Below, one piece after another: positions 17,043-24,707 of a stretch of 28,720 nucleotides of DNA (positions are counted from its first letter, which is position 1; the number at the start of each line of letters is the position of its first letter). This DNA comes from Candidatus Helarchaeota archaeon (lineage in GTDB: Archaea > Asgardarchaeota > Lokiarchaeia > Helarchaeales > HEL-GB-A), in the NCBI GenBank assembly GCA_013375455.1, contig JABXJT010000058.1:1-28720 (forward strand). The letters run 5' to 3'. The translations under genes were made by a program, and so were the position numbers. The notes beneath the pieces are model-generated. The model saw only the letters and a list, made by a program, of their open reading frames with translations, was not told the origin of the DNA and made no database searches.

Positions 17043-17633
17043 ATTGCTGACTTGATTTCAAAAATCGGTTTACTATTTGGGGTAACAGGTCTCATCATTG
17101 GCGTAGTTGCAATCGGATATGTTTTGGCACAGCCAGATCCAACCTTTCAGGAGACTCCACCACCTTCGATTCTAGAGATACATCGAGTAATCAATGGTAC
17201 CGATTATGTAATTCCTTCTGTAGACTCGGCTGGTTATTACTCCACTTATGATGCAAGCATGAATATTTCCGTGCCAATCAATCCTAATTCTCGCCTATAC
17301 GTGATATTCCGGGATAGATTCAAAAACATAACAACCCAAGGCGAATCACCGCCACTTGCAGATAACATAACATTAAGTGCCTATATTTACATAAAGAACT
17401 CAACTTGGTGGTATTACGAACCGGTGGGTGCCATACCATATGTATCTCAGTTGTTTTTCCCAGGTTATTGGGGAGGATCACTTGAGATCCATATATTAAC
17501 TGATCCCTTAGCAGGGGGCGAATACCAAATCTACAGCTGGTTTGTAATAAATTATCATCCAATGTTCACTAATCTGCACGTTGAATCCGACTTGCGAGAA
17601 TTAATTGTAATGGAACTATTTCCTGCGCCTTAA
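17043..17633 (+). CDS. Exported, membrane-anchored beta-rich protein; apparent ATT start
   Basis: About 196 residues. One N-terminal TM segment (IGLLFGVTGLIIGVVAIGYVLA) is followed by a Pro-rich linker (QPDPTFQETPPPS) and an extracytoplasmic beta-sandwich-like domain with several N-x-S/T sequons. No family recognised. The nearest standard start (TTG 17052) is about 15 bases from the ribosome-binding site AGAGGATGA (17028-17036). The in-frame ATT at 17043 is six bases away and gives MADLISKIGLL, a typical short cytoplasmic lead-in. I therefore favour ATT, with TTG as the alternative. A poly-T terminator overlaps the stop codon. Confidence 0.7.
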   Translation: MADLISKIGLLFGVTGLIIGVVAIGYVLAQPDPTFQETPPPSILEIHRVINGTDYVIPSVDSAGYYSTYDASMNISVPINPNSRLYVIFRDRFKNITTQGESPPLADNITLSAYIYIKNSTWWYYEPVGAIPYVSQLFFPGYWGGSLEIHILTDPLAGGEYQIYSWFVINYHPMFTNLHVESDLRELIVMELFPAP

Positions 17634-17648
17634 TTCCCCTTTTTTTAA
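17629..17648 (+). terminator. Poly-T terminator, shared 19-nt sequence
   Basis: CCTTAATTCCCCTTTTTTT begins in the last codon and includes the TAA stop. The same 19 bases occur at 26703-26721 after another gene. Confidence 0.6.
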
Positions 17649-17740
17649 ACGAAGGTTCCCTTCATTCTTATGTTACCGGATTGACTTTTCCAGGTTTTAA
17701 ATGAATTGGCATCGGATTTTTCCCTCCATTAATTCCTTAG

Positions 17741-19072
17741 CTAACTGTCTAAAATATCTTTCACAAAATTCCTTATCATTTTTTTAATGGCTCGTGTTCC
17801 AATTATCCGATTATCTAGGTCATCAACCTCGAATATCAACGTGGGGACTCCCGTTCTTTCATGGATTAGTTGTTTTACGAGATTCGCGGTACCCCAAGAT
17901 TGCTTGCATGAAATGTGCCCTCCCCAAATACAGAAATCTACCTGATATTCTTTTATGGTCCGAATAATATCATCTATGAGGTACTCTACCGGACCTCTTA
18001 GCTGTCTGCCCATCGGTACGTCCAAGATGTTCTTGGCGATGTCACTGAGCATCACTTCTTCACTCGAAGTATCAACGGGTTGAGCGACTTGATTCCCCAT
18101 CATATTCATTACGGTGGAGATTTGCAATTTTTCCTCCATCCAGCTAAATACTAGTGGATCAAAATAAACCGGCATGCACGTCCAAAAGCATCTATATTTT
18201 TCCTCCTTTCCTCCAAATCTTTCTGAAATAGCACTAATTTTATTTTGATAGTTATGTATCGCCTTATCTCTAACCATCTTAATGTATTCATTTGGAGCTG
18301 CAAGACCGGAAGAAATTAGTAAAGTGGAGTAGAGGGTGGAACACGTGTCGGAATTCAAGGGATTGGGTTTAGCCCTTATTAGTTCTAGAATTTCTAGGAT
18401 GTAAGTTCTTGCTTGATTGGAACGCTCAAACGTTTCTTTCAGCTTTTCAAGCGTATACCTAACGTGTGCCTTTTTTTCGATAAAATCCATCATTCCTTTT
18501 AATTGTGACACGTAATAAGGGATAGTTTTATCATCGAAAAATTCGTGGTTTTTGTCATAATGCCAGTAAGGGACATCAAATGTAAATCCAGGCACTTTGT
18601 AATAATCTCGTATTATTTGCCATTCGATGGTCGTACTATCGCACGGGAAATCTGCATGAATGATCATATCGGGTTTTGGAGTTGCCCCTTGAAGCATGGC
18701 ACCAATCCAAATCTTTATATTATTGCATAGCTCGCTCGAAAGACCGCTTTTTTCCGCGTGATCAATGTAATTTAAGTGATTTTGGGTTCCTGCGCTAGAT
18801 AAAGGAATCGTCACCATCTCTTGCACTAAGGGAAAAAGATCTACAGCATAGAAAAATTCCACGGGGATGCCTGCATTTAACATTGCGATGGGAATCTTCT
18901 TAGCCTCCGCAACATAGAGCTTTTCGTAATAATCTAACGTCAGGGCAATAAAAATAGATTCAATGAAGTAATTTTCATTGGATTTAGCTATATTTTCTGC
19001 TACCTTTTTTAAGTAAGCATAAGATTCAATTAATTTATCCCAAATCTCATATTTTCCCGTAATGGTATCCAC
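17741..19072 (-). CDS. 2-hydroxyacyl-CoA dehydratase / benzoyl-CoA reductase family subunit
   Basis: 443 residues of the HgdB/FldC/BcrC family (COG1775-type). Members bind a [4Fe-4S] cluster and eliminate water from 2-hydroxyacyl-CoA, or reduce benzoyl-CoA, after activation by an ASKHA ATPase. Candidate cluster ligands are Cys116 (ELCNNIK), Cys144 (DFPCDST) and Cys389 (HISCKQSWGTA); RCFWTCMPVYFDPLVF is the usual central motif region. The N-terminal GIPVEFFYAVDLFPLV corresponds to the family's substrate-lobe opening. Neither a partner subunit nor the ATPase activator is in the window, so they would have to be encoded elsewhere. It lies 26 bases downstream of the decarboxylase gene and is probably co-transcribed with it. 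The substrate is not assignable. Confidence 0.8.
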   Translation of the reverse strand: MDTITGKYEIWDKLIESYAYLKKVAENIAKSNENYFIESIFIALTLDYYEKLYVAEAKKIPIAMLNAGIPVEFFYAVDLFPLVQEMVTIPLSSAGTQNHLNYIDHAEKSGLSSELCNNIKIWIGAMLQGATPKPDMIIHADFPCDSTTIEWQIIRDYYKVPGFTFDVPYWHYDKNHEFFDDKTIPYYVSQLKGMMDFIEKKAHVRYTLEKLKETFERSNQARTYILEILELIRAKPNPLNSDTCSTLYSTLLISSGLAAPNEYIKMVRDKAIHNYQNKISAISERFGGKEEKYRCFWTCMPVYFDPLVFSWMEEKLQISTVMNMMGNQVAQPVDTSSEEVMLSDIAKNILDVPMGRQLRGPVEYLIDDIIRTIKEYQVDFCIWGGHISCKQSWGTANLVKQLIHERTGVPTLIFEVDDLDNRIIGTRAIKKMIRNFVKDILDS

Positions 19073-19098
19073 GTTCCTGTAATCCCTAAACGGCTATT

Positions 19099-19866
19099 CT
19101 AAACAATTTTATGTATCACTTTTCCAGGTGGTAATATCCCATCAGAAATGGTATAGACGCCCACGGAGTTCATCTTGGGTTTCAGAAGATATATTAAATC
19201 TCTTTCTGACTTGTTGAACACGATGGAAGCACTTCCCATTTTGATTGTTTTAGGGTCAAATACTAATTCCGTTAAAACAAATTCGGATAATTCAATCCCA
19301 TTGCACTCAGGATTAATAAGATGTTTTAAAGTAATGACCTTCATGGCTTGACCGCTGGGAAGTTCATCTATATCTTTAGTAAGTTCCACTTTTATTCTCA
19401 TTATTTCAATTCCATTTCTCTTTACGATGCCCACTTTGTTCCCGTTCTCGTCTAATAGTTTTATCTCGGCTATCTTTTTGGGGAACCCATAAATTTCCCG
19501 TCCAGCTGCCATAGCCGCATCCATATCAACGAACATACTGTTGCAGTACCAACCTTTTACTCTGGTAGTCTTTGTCTTTAATTTCACCTCAATGAAGGTT
19601 GCTGCTTCATTGTACGAATTCCAGGAAGTGAGGGTGTCAGGGGACGAAGCCATACAGGATTTCTCATAATGCGCCACAAAACATATCACCGCTGCGGATT
19701 TAGCTGTTTTCAACGGAGCTGGCACCAATTCCTTAACGGTTTCCCCATCGACATTATAAAATACGAATAAAAATTCGGCACTTGGATACAAAAATTTCTC
19801 ACTTTTCTTAAATTCATACAAGGGCGCGGAAGTTGGCATGGCTTTTAATTTCTCTATGAGAGACAC
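19099..19866 (-). CDS. Acetoacetate decarboxylase family protein
   Basis: 255 residues. The motif GREIYGFPKKIAEIKL contains the adjacent lysines K130-K131, matching the Schiff-base Lys and its pKa-lowering neighbour in acetoacetate decarboxylase. YNEAATFIEV carries the expected active-site Glu region. The catalytic dyad is intact, so a decarboxylase or other Schiff-base reaction is plausible; relatives also act on other keto acids. The start is GTG 19866. A TATA box (19891-19899) centred 29 bases upstream implies a leaderless or nearly leaderless mRNA. The dehydratase-family gene follows 26 bases downstream. Confidence 0.85.
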   Translation of the reverse strand: MSLIEKLKAMPTSAPLYEFKKSEKFLYPSAEFLFVFYNVDGETVKELVPAPLKTAKSAAVICFVAHYEKSCMASSPDTLTSWNSYNEAATFIEVKLKTKTTRVKGWYCNSMFVDMDAAMAAGREIYGFPKKIAEIKLLDENGNKVGIVKRNGIEIMRIKVELTKDIDELPSGQAMKVITLKHLINPECNGIELSEFVLTELVFDPKTIKMGSASIVFNKSERDLIYLLKPKMNSVGVYTISDGILPPGKVIHKIV

Positions 19867-19890
19867 CTCGTCTATTATAACAAAATCTTC

Positions 19891-19899
19891 TATTTATAT
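19891..19899 (-). promoter_or_regulatory. TATA box for the decarboxylase-dehydratase unit
   Basis: The minus strand reads ATATAAATA, centred 29 bases before GTG 19866. It lies just downstream of the stop codon of the upstream 4-TM protein gene. Confidence 0.5.
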
Positions 19900-19903
19900 G
19901 TTT

Positions 19904-20314
19904 TTAAGAGGAATCGTGCGTTTTATACACTCTATTCATTAAGAGGGTCATCGCTGGAGCAACTATTCCCCAAACTATCGTTAACGCGATGACAATTACC
20001 GGAAATCCCTTTAAAAATAAAAATGTATCCCCAGGGAACACCCAAATTGTGATGATCCAAGCTGAAATCACTTCTCCCAAGCCACCGAGTCCCGCGCTGG
20101 CTCCATATTGCACTATAGGATGGAGTTTGCGGGTGAAAAACGCGAGCGTGCCAAAACACGCTCCTTCCCAAATAAAAAACCAAGGAATGAAGAACCACCA
20201 GGGCGTGAAAACCCACCATGAGAGGAAAAAAGCAGTGGTTTCGACAACGGCACCGATTAGCGATCCTAAGAGGACGTAGTATAACCATCGTTTATACTCA
20301 ATTTTTCCGCTCAT
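19904..20314 (-). CDS. Four-TM aromatic-rich membrane protein
   Basis: 136 residues, very rich in Trp and Phe (SWWVFTPWWFFIPWFFIWEG), with about four TM segments and short charged ends. A small Glu (VVETTAFF) and another (WEGACFG) lie within the membrane region. No family recognised. ATG 20314 has no Shine-Dalgarno. A TATA-like element at 20341-20349 lies about 31 bases upstream, which suggests a near-leaderless transcript. It sits between the lipocalin-like and decarboxylase genes on the same strand, so it could be a transporter or membrane partner for that cluster, but this is only positional. Confidence 0.65.
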   Translation of the reverse strand: MSGKIEYKRWLYYVLLGSLIGAVVETTAFFLSWWVFTPWWFFIPWFFIWEGACFGTLAFFTRKLHPIVQYGASAGLGGLGEVISAWIITIWVFPGDTFLFLKGFPVIVIALTIVWGIVAPAMTLLMNRVYKTHDSS

Positions 20315-20340
20315 CGTTGATCAACAATTACGTGTAATGA

Positions 20341-20349
20341 TTAATATAC
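20341..20349 (-). promoter_or_regulatory. TATA-like element overlapping a stop codon
   Basis: The minus strand reads GTATATTAA; the final TAA is the stop of the lipocalin-like gene. It is centred about 31 bases before ATG 20314. Confidence 0.4.
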
Positions 20350-21354
20350 AATCAAGAAATTACTCCCGATACTTCGGCCCGTTATATCGTATTCCTTCCC
20401 TTTCCAAATAATTTTCCCAGTGACCGTTGCATTTCCGGTGATGAACGCGACTTTACCAAAAGGAGTCTCGTGCAGGTCTTGGCATGGGTTGGTTTTTCGC
20501 GTTATGATTGCCTCAAGTTCGCCATTTTCGTTCTTTTCGCTAATTTGGAATTTAAAAGGATATTTTATTCCGTTAAAGTCTCCTTCCTCGACAATTTCAA
20601 ATTCATAATTCAAGAACTCACCAAAATTTTTGCCATCCTCCGTAAAATACACGAATCGATGAAATATTTCATTCGTAGGTGTCACCCCCAGTGCGATATT
20701 CAAGGCGAGGTCTCCAGAATTAGTTCGCGGGATGCAGTACCAATACCATCCACGGCTCGCTTTCGGGTCAATGAAGCCAGACATCATTTCATAATATGCT
20801 AAACCAGACACTGGGAAAGATTCCCCATCAATAGTTATCGTGCCAGTGGCACCTTGACGAAAACAAGCAAAGTGGTTGAGATGTGACTTTTCTACTTCAT
20901 AGATACGGTAATTTGAATCTACCTCCGCCTTGAAGGTCAAATCTATTACATAATCATGCCCTTCTTTTGAGCGTTCTAGATGCATTTTCCACTCGGGGTA
21001 TCCTCCGGTCATCCAGTTATTGGTTTGACACGTAACGTTAAGTTCTTTATTCGACGTCTGAATGCACCCTGCCTTCAATCCCCACCCTGACAGGTCTATA
21101 GCCGGCTCATCTTCATCAGGAGGGACTAGGATGCAGACCATATTATCAACAAAACCGTGAGCTACTACAAAATTTGAAATAAACGTCCACTCAGACAACT
21201 TATTATCACTTTTATCAAAGAGGCACCCCTCATACCACCAGTTTAATAATTCGCTTTTGTTTGCGAACTCATCAATTTTCTTCAAATCATCGCTCATGTT
21301 TACTGCTTCCAAAATGAGATTTTTTTTGGACTCAGACGGCTCTTCCTCGCACAC
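20341..21354 (-). CDS. Lipocalin-fold AttH/CrtC-like protein
   Basis: 337 residues, predicted beta-rich. GLAYYEMMSGFIDPKASRGWYWYCIPR followed by a hydrophobic strand and VYFTEDGKNFGEF resembles the AttH/CrtC-type lipocalin-like family (hydroxyneurosporene synthase and relatives). In that family an aromatic-lined pocket binds lipids or isoprenoids. Several acidic and aromatic residues are present, but a hydratase activity cannot be claimed. There is no signal peptide, so it is probably cytoplasmic. The start is uncertain: GTG 21354 gives the full length, while ATG 21297 (codon 20, with GGAAG upstream) is a good alternative. It heads the minus-strand run down to 17741. Confidence 0.5.
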   Translation of the reverse strand: MCEEEPSESKKNLILEAVNMSDDLKKIDEFANKSELLNWWYEGCLFDKSDNKLSEWTFISNFVVAHGFVDNMVCILVPPDEDEPAIDLSGWGLKAGCIQTSNKELNVTCQTNNWMTGGYPEWKMHLERSKEGHDYVIDLTFKAEVDSNYRIYEVEKSHLNHFACFRQGATGTITIDGESFPVSGLAYYEMMSGFIDPKASRGWYWYCIPRTNSGDLALNIALGVTPTNEIFHRFVYFTEDGKNFGEFLNYEFEIVEEGDFNGIKYPFKFQISEKNENGELEAIITRKTNPCQDLHETPFGKVAFITGNATVTGKIIWKGKEYDITGRSIGSNFLIVY

Positions 21355-21403
21355 CTTTGTTTGAAATCAAACAATTCACGAGATCGCCCTCATCATCGTC
21401 CAT
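21332..21403 (-). other. Possible leader ORF upstream of the lipocalin-like gene
   Basis: A 23-codon ORF (MDDDEGDLVNCLISNKGVRG...) begins at ATG 21403, 25 bases after a TATA-like TTTAATTAAATAGG. It runs in a different frame through GTG 21354 and stops at 21332. It may be a regulatory leader or chance. Confidence 0.25.
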
Positions 21404-21423
21404 AATTAATTCAGTGCATCACC

Positions 21424-21432
21424 TATTTAATT
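21424..21432 (-). promoter_or_regulatory. TATA-like element for the lipocalin-like gene
   Basis: The minus strand reads AATTAAATA. It predicts transcription from about 21403, exactly at the first base of the small leader ORF. Confidence 0.35.
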
Positions 21433-21504
21433 AAATCTACCAACAATGGAGTAATAGTTTAATATGTGAGTTAAATCAGATACTAGACTTTTTTTTTTGA
21501 ACCT

Positions 21505-21512
21505 AAAAAAAA
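21505..21512 (-). terminator. Poly-T terminator
   Basis: Eight T on the minus strand, starting 16 bases after the stop of the small membrane protein gene. An opposing ten-base T run on the plus strand (21489-21498) could pair with it. Confidence 0.5.
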
Positions 21513-21527
21513 GGAGAAATTACGAGT

Positions 21528-21947
21528 TTACGCACTTCCGCTGAACCGCTCTTTTGTTTCAGTTCGGAAGAAGTACCAAAGCACCACTATCCCAAGTCCT
21601 CCGACAGGAAGTAAGAGAAATCCAGCTAAAATCGCCAATATTCGCGCCCAAGATTTTACCGTCCAGATGCCATAACCGAGTATGATGAAACCCACGCCCC
21701 AAATAAGCGCCCCCACTCCTAAACCGATGAATAGAAGTTCTTGAGGCGGCCAAAAGGCGGGCGAAACCCCGATGAGCGTAAAGAAACCATCGAGAAGCGG
21801 CTGGATATTGGTTGTAAAGTAGGCATAGACTCTCCCTGAAAATAAACCTAGCGCTATCACGATATCGCCAATGGCTATGATGAATATCACTATCGACCAA
21901 ATCGTTAAGTCCGTGTCACGAACTCCAGCTTTGATTTCTTCTGGCAT
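21528..21947 (-). CDS. Small polytopic membrane protein
   Basis: 139 residues with three or four TM segments. The C-terminal half (ILGYGIWTVKSWARILAILAG then VVLWYFFRTETKERF) has a pattern common in small archaeal membrane proteins of unknown function, in which a Trp-Ala-Arg turn precedes the last helices. It starts at ATG 21947 with AAGGA about nine bases upstream. It is divergent from the toroid protein gene at 22038 and terminated by T8 at 21505-21512. Monocistronic. Confidence 0.65.
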   Translation of the reverse strand: MPEEIKAGVRDTDLTIWSIVIFIIAIGDIVIALGLFSGRVYAYFTTNIQPLLDGFFTLIGVSPAFWPPQELLFIGLGVGALIWGVGFIILGYGIWTVKSWARILAILAGFLLLPVGGLGIVVLWYFFRTETKERFSGSA

Positions 21948-22037
21948 TCTATCTAATCCTTGTTTTGGTGATTAAACATTAGATTTTACTATTCTTAAAT
22001 CTATAATTAGATAATCATTTGTGCTATGAAAAAGTAA

Positions 22038-23027
22038 ATGAGAATGAGAAATATGTCAGATTGGGTCGAGAATCTAAAATATGATCCCATTTTACCACTT
22101 GTCAATTCACAATATAAGGCAATATCGTATTTTGCGAAGCGAGATTTCTTGGGGGAAAGTGTTGAACCAATTGAAACCGTATGGGAGTTACCTGATGCTC
22201 AAAAACTCCTTAAAAAACAACGAGCGGACGGGTCATGGAAATATCCTGGCAAAGGCACAAGTCCAGAAACCAACTATAATGTATTCCAAACAATCAAGAT
22301 GTTACGCGAACTAGTGATGAAGTACGAGTTCAATAAAAAACATCCATTAATAAAGAAAGCAGTTGAATATCTACTGAGTTTTCAAACTGAAGAAGGTGAT
22401 ATCCGCGAAATATATGGGACTCAATATTCACCAAACTACACTTCGGTTGCTTTTGAGAACATAATCAGAGCCGGATATGAAGAAGATCCCCGGGTGGAAC
22501 GCTATTTTCAGTGGATTCTTTCAGTGCGTCAAGATGATGGAGGATGGGCAATTCCTTTGAGGACTCTTGGGATAAGGTGGCCAGAAGCAATTCAAAACGT
22601 AGAACCACTTCAACCAAAGAAGTCCAAACCTTCCTCCCATTGGGTTACTGATCTGGTATTAAGAGCATTTGCTGCTCACCCCAAATACCGAATGTCAAAA
22701 GAAGCCAAGGAATCTGGAACACTCCTGATTTCACGGTTTTTTACAGCCGATAAATACCCAGATCGACGAAAAGCTGAATATTGGACGCTGTTTACTTACC
22801 CATTCTGGTGGGGGGACCTCTTATCATCGCTCAATTCGCTCTCGTTAGTTGGATTTACAATAGATGACCCCTCCATAAAAAAGGCGCTTGATTATTTTAT
22901 TATTAAACAAAAATCAAATGGACTCTGGAAGGAAAAGAGGGTAATGGGAGGAAATCTTCCCGTATGGCATTCTTGGCATAGCTTAGCCATCTGTAGAGTA
23001 ATAAAACGATTCTATACTGCCCTTTAA
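22038..23027 (+). CDS. Alpha/alpha-toroid protein with terpene-cyclase/prenyltransferase repeats
   Basis: 329 residues. Four QW-like repeats are visible: about 55-67 (QKLLKKQRADGSW), 110-122 (EYLLSFQTEEGDI), 160-170 (ILSVRQDDGGW) and 286-297 (YFIIKQKSNGLW). Such repeats form the alpha/alpha toroid of squalene-hopene cyclases, prenyltransferase beta subunits and related proteins. The cyclase DxDD motif is absent and the protein is about half the size of a full cyclase, so cyclisation is unlikely; lipid or isoprenoid binding is a fair inference. The start is ATG 22038, or possibly the in-frame ATG at 22053. A TATA-like TTAAATCTATAA (21995-22006) precedes it. The gene converges on the SDR gene with a six-base gap. 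Confidence 0.7.
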   Translation: MRMRNMSDWVENLKYDPILPLVNSQYKAISYFAKRDFLGESVEPIETVWELPDAQKLLKKQRADGSWKYPGKGTSPETNYNVFQTIKMLRELVMKYEFNKKHPLIKKAVEYLLSFQTEEGDIREIYGTQYSPNYTSVAFENIIRAGYEEDPRVERYFQWILSVRQDDGGWAIPLRTLGIRWPEAIQNVEPLQPKKSKPSSHWVTDLVLRAFAAHPKYRMSKEAKESGTLLISRFFTADKYPDRRKAEYWTLFTYPFWWGDLLSSLNSLSLVGFTIDDPSIKKALDYFIIKQKSNGLWKEKRVMGGNLPVWHSWHSLAICRVIKRFYTAL

Positions 23028-23033
23028 TCTATC

Positions 23034-23981
23034 CTAGTTACCCTGATACAATTCTCTAAGACAATCTTCGGTTGAATATTTCGGTTTCCAGTTCAATTCT
23101 TTTTCAATTTTTTCTGTATTCAAGGATGAATGATAGAGAATAGCTTGCAACCAGCTTAGTTTCGTCCAAATTCTCCCCAACCCAATTGCTAATTTCACCA
23201 GGACTCGAGGTATCGGTATCCGTCTGACTTTGGTCCCGAATTCTTGTTCGAAAAATTCGATTAATCCTGGTAGAATATTACTAGCAACATTATAGGCACC
23301 ATGAACGTCCCTCTTGAGAGCGATCATGATTGCATTGGTCAAATCGTCCTCATGTACTAGTTGTAGTCCCAGGCCCTCGCCAGCTATTTGAGGAAATAAC
23401 ATATTTTTTCCTTTTTTGGGACTTATCAACCCCAAATTTTCTATGAAATTCGCGCCCGCGATTATCGGGGGGCGAAACCGAACGACTGCAATGTCAGGGT
23501 ATGTCTCTTCAAGTTCATCCAGATATTTCTCAACCAAAGCTTTCGTATGTGAATAATAGAAGTTCATCGTCTTTATTCCTAGGCGCGGACTTTCCTCAGT
23601 CACGATCTTGGGACATTCTTTCACGTGTCCATAGACCGCTTGACTTGATATATACATAATTTTTTTCACGTTATTCTTGGCGGCTGCCTTAAAGACAGTC
23701 TTCGAGCCATTCACGTTGATATCGTAAATTACCCTGAGTTTGGGTAATTTCTTAGGGATCACGATGTAGGCTAAATGAATTAAGACATCTACTCCCTTCA
23801 AAGCACGTTCTATCGCCCCTGCATCCCTAACGTCTATCTTTAAAAAATTGACTTTTTCAGTATTTCCTTCGAATTCAACCACATCAATTCCAATAATTTC
23901 TGAAACTGATGGATCCATCTGGAGTTTGGGTAGTAATGCCTTTCCCAATCCAGAACATATCCCAGTAACCGCTACTCTCAT
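23034..23981 (-). CDS. NAD-dependent epimerase/dehydratase (extended SDR)
   Basis: 315 residues. The Rossmann motif TGICSGLGK is at the N-terminus and a conserved Asp ends strand 2 (GIDVVEF). The catalytic YxxxK is YYSHTK, preceded by the Ser-rich strand MYISSQAVYG. These make it an extended short-chain dehydrogenase of the nucleotide-sugar epimerase/reductase type. The Gly motif is TGxxxGLG rather than the strict TGxxGxxG, as is common in divergent members. Substrate unknown; sugar nucleotide or sterol-like reductase relatives are possible. The ATG 23981 start has no ribosome-binding site. A TATA element shared with the divergent gene lies 24013-24021. Confidence 0.85.
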   Translation of the reverse strand: MRVAVTGICSGLGKALLPKLQMDPSVSEIIGIDVVEFEGNTEKVNFLKIDVRDAGAIERALKGVDVLIHLAYIVIPKKLPKLRVIYDINVNGSKTVFKAAAKNNVKKIMYISSQAVYGHVKECPKIVTEESPRLGIKTMNFYYSHTKALVEKYLDELEETYPDIAVVRFRPPIIAGANFIENLGLISPKKGKNMLFPQIAGEGLGLQLVHEDDLTNAIMIALKRDVHGAYNVASNILPGLIEFFEQEFGTKVRRIPIPRVLVKLAIGLGRIWTKLSWLQAILYHSSLNTEKIEKELNWKPKYSTEDCLRELYQGN

Positions 23982-24012
23982 TATATTTTACCACGTTCCG
24001 TTAAAACCCCGC

Positions 24013-24023
24013 CTTTAAATATC
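24013..24023. promoter_or_regulatory. Bidirectional TATA element
   Basis: CTTTAAATATC contains the palindrome TTTAAA. It is centred 26 bases before ATG 24044 on the plus strand (leaderless) and about 36 bases before ATG 23981 on the minus strand (about 10-base leader). Confidence 0.45.
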
Positions 24024-24043
24024 AATCGTTTCTATCAGTACTT

Positions 24044-24346
24044 ATGAGAAAAATCAATATCTACGATAGACGTTCGGGAAAAAAGGACCACTTTGTTCTT
24101 GATGCCATAATAAATGACGAGGGCAATTTAATTCTAGAAGGATTTGACATTGGTGACTTCGTCAAAGAATATTGGGGAGATAGTGATTACGAATATTGGT
24201 TAACCATTAAAGCAAAACACCTCAACGCTGTCCTCCTCCACCTAATTAAAGAATGCTTTGACCACGAAATTTTTACAAATGATAGCGAGTTCAATGAATG
24301 GCTTAAGGAAAAAGGCATCCCAAGTGAATTTTCCAGTTGGGTTTAG
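24044..24346 (+). CDS. Small conserved-looking protein, unknown
   Basis: 100 residues: an N-terminal beta-rich part (MRKINIYDRRSGKKDHFVLDAIINDEGNLILEG), a DYEYWLTIKAKHLNAVLLHLIKECF helix and the ending FNEWLKEKGIPSEFSSWV. I recall similar C-terminal wording in small proteins of other prokaryotes with no assigned function. The ATG is 26 bases after a TATA element, so the mRNA is probably leaderless. No enzyme motif is visible. Confidence 0.65.
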   Translation: MRKINIYDRRSGKKDHFVLDAIINDEGNLILEGFDIGDFVKEYWGDSDYEYWLTIKAKHLNAVLLHLIKECFDHEIFTNDSEFNEWLKEKGIPSEFSSWV

Positions 24347-24372
24347 TTTTATTACATTGATTACATTGAAGC

Positions 24373-24561
24373 TTATCTAAAAAAATTCCGAACTTTTGCT
24401 TTTGCTCTCATAAATTTGCGGATATTTGAGAATAGCGCTAAAACAAAACGTTCGTCCTCATCATAGGCTTTATTTATTTGGAAAATAAACTCTTCATTCA
24501 TTAAAACATCGGCATAATCTGCCAATTTCCACATTGCTTCAAAGCTCTGGTTAGGAACCAT
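24373..24561 (-). CDS. Small helical protein, unknown
   Basis: 62 residues, probably all-helical (FEAMWKLADYADVLMNEEFIFQI, then a basic C-terminus KFMRAKAKVRNFFR). The start is supported by GAGGT about 14 bases upstream, a slightly long spacing. It lies downstream of the CoA-ligase gene on the same strand with a 146-base gap. No family recognised. Confidence 0.5.
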   Translation of the reverse strand: MVPNQSFEAMWKLADYADVLMNEEFIFQINKAYDEDERFVLALFSNIRKFMRAKAKVRNFFR

Positions 24562-24707
24562 TTTTTACCAACCTACCTCTGTGTTGATTTCAACCAGTGT
24601 TATTGAGAGTGTAATTTAAACTCCACGGGAATACTTCAACCCTATTTTTGACATTTTTGGATGAAAAATTGATTAAAATATCACACTATGGTCAAAGTTC
24701 GATTTTA

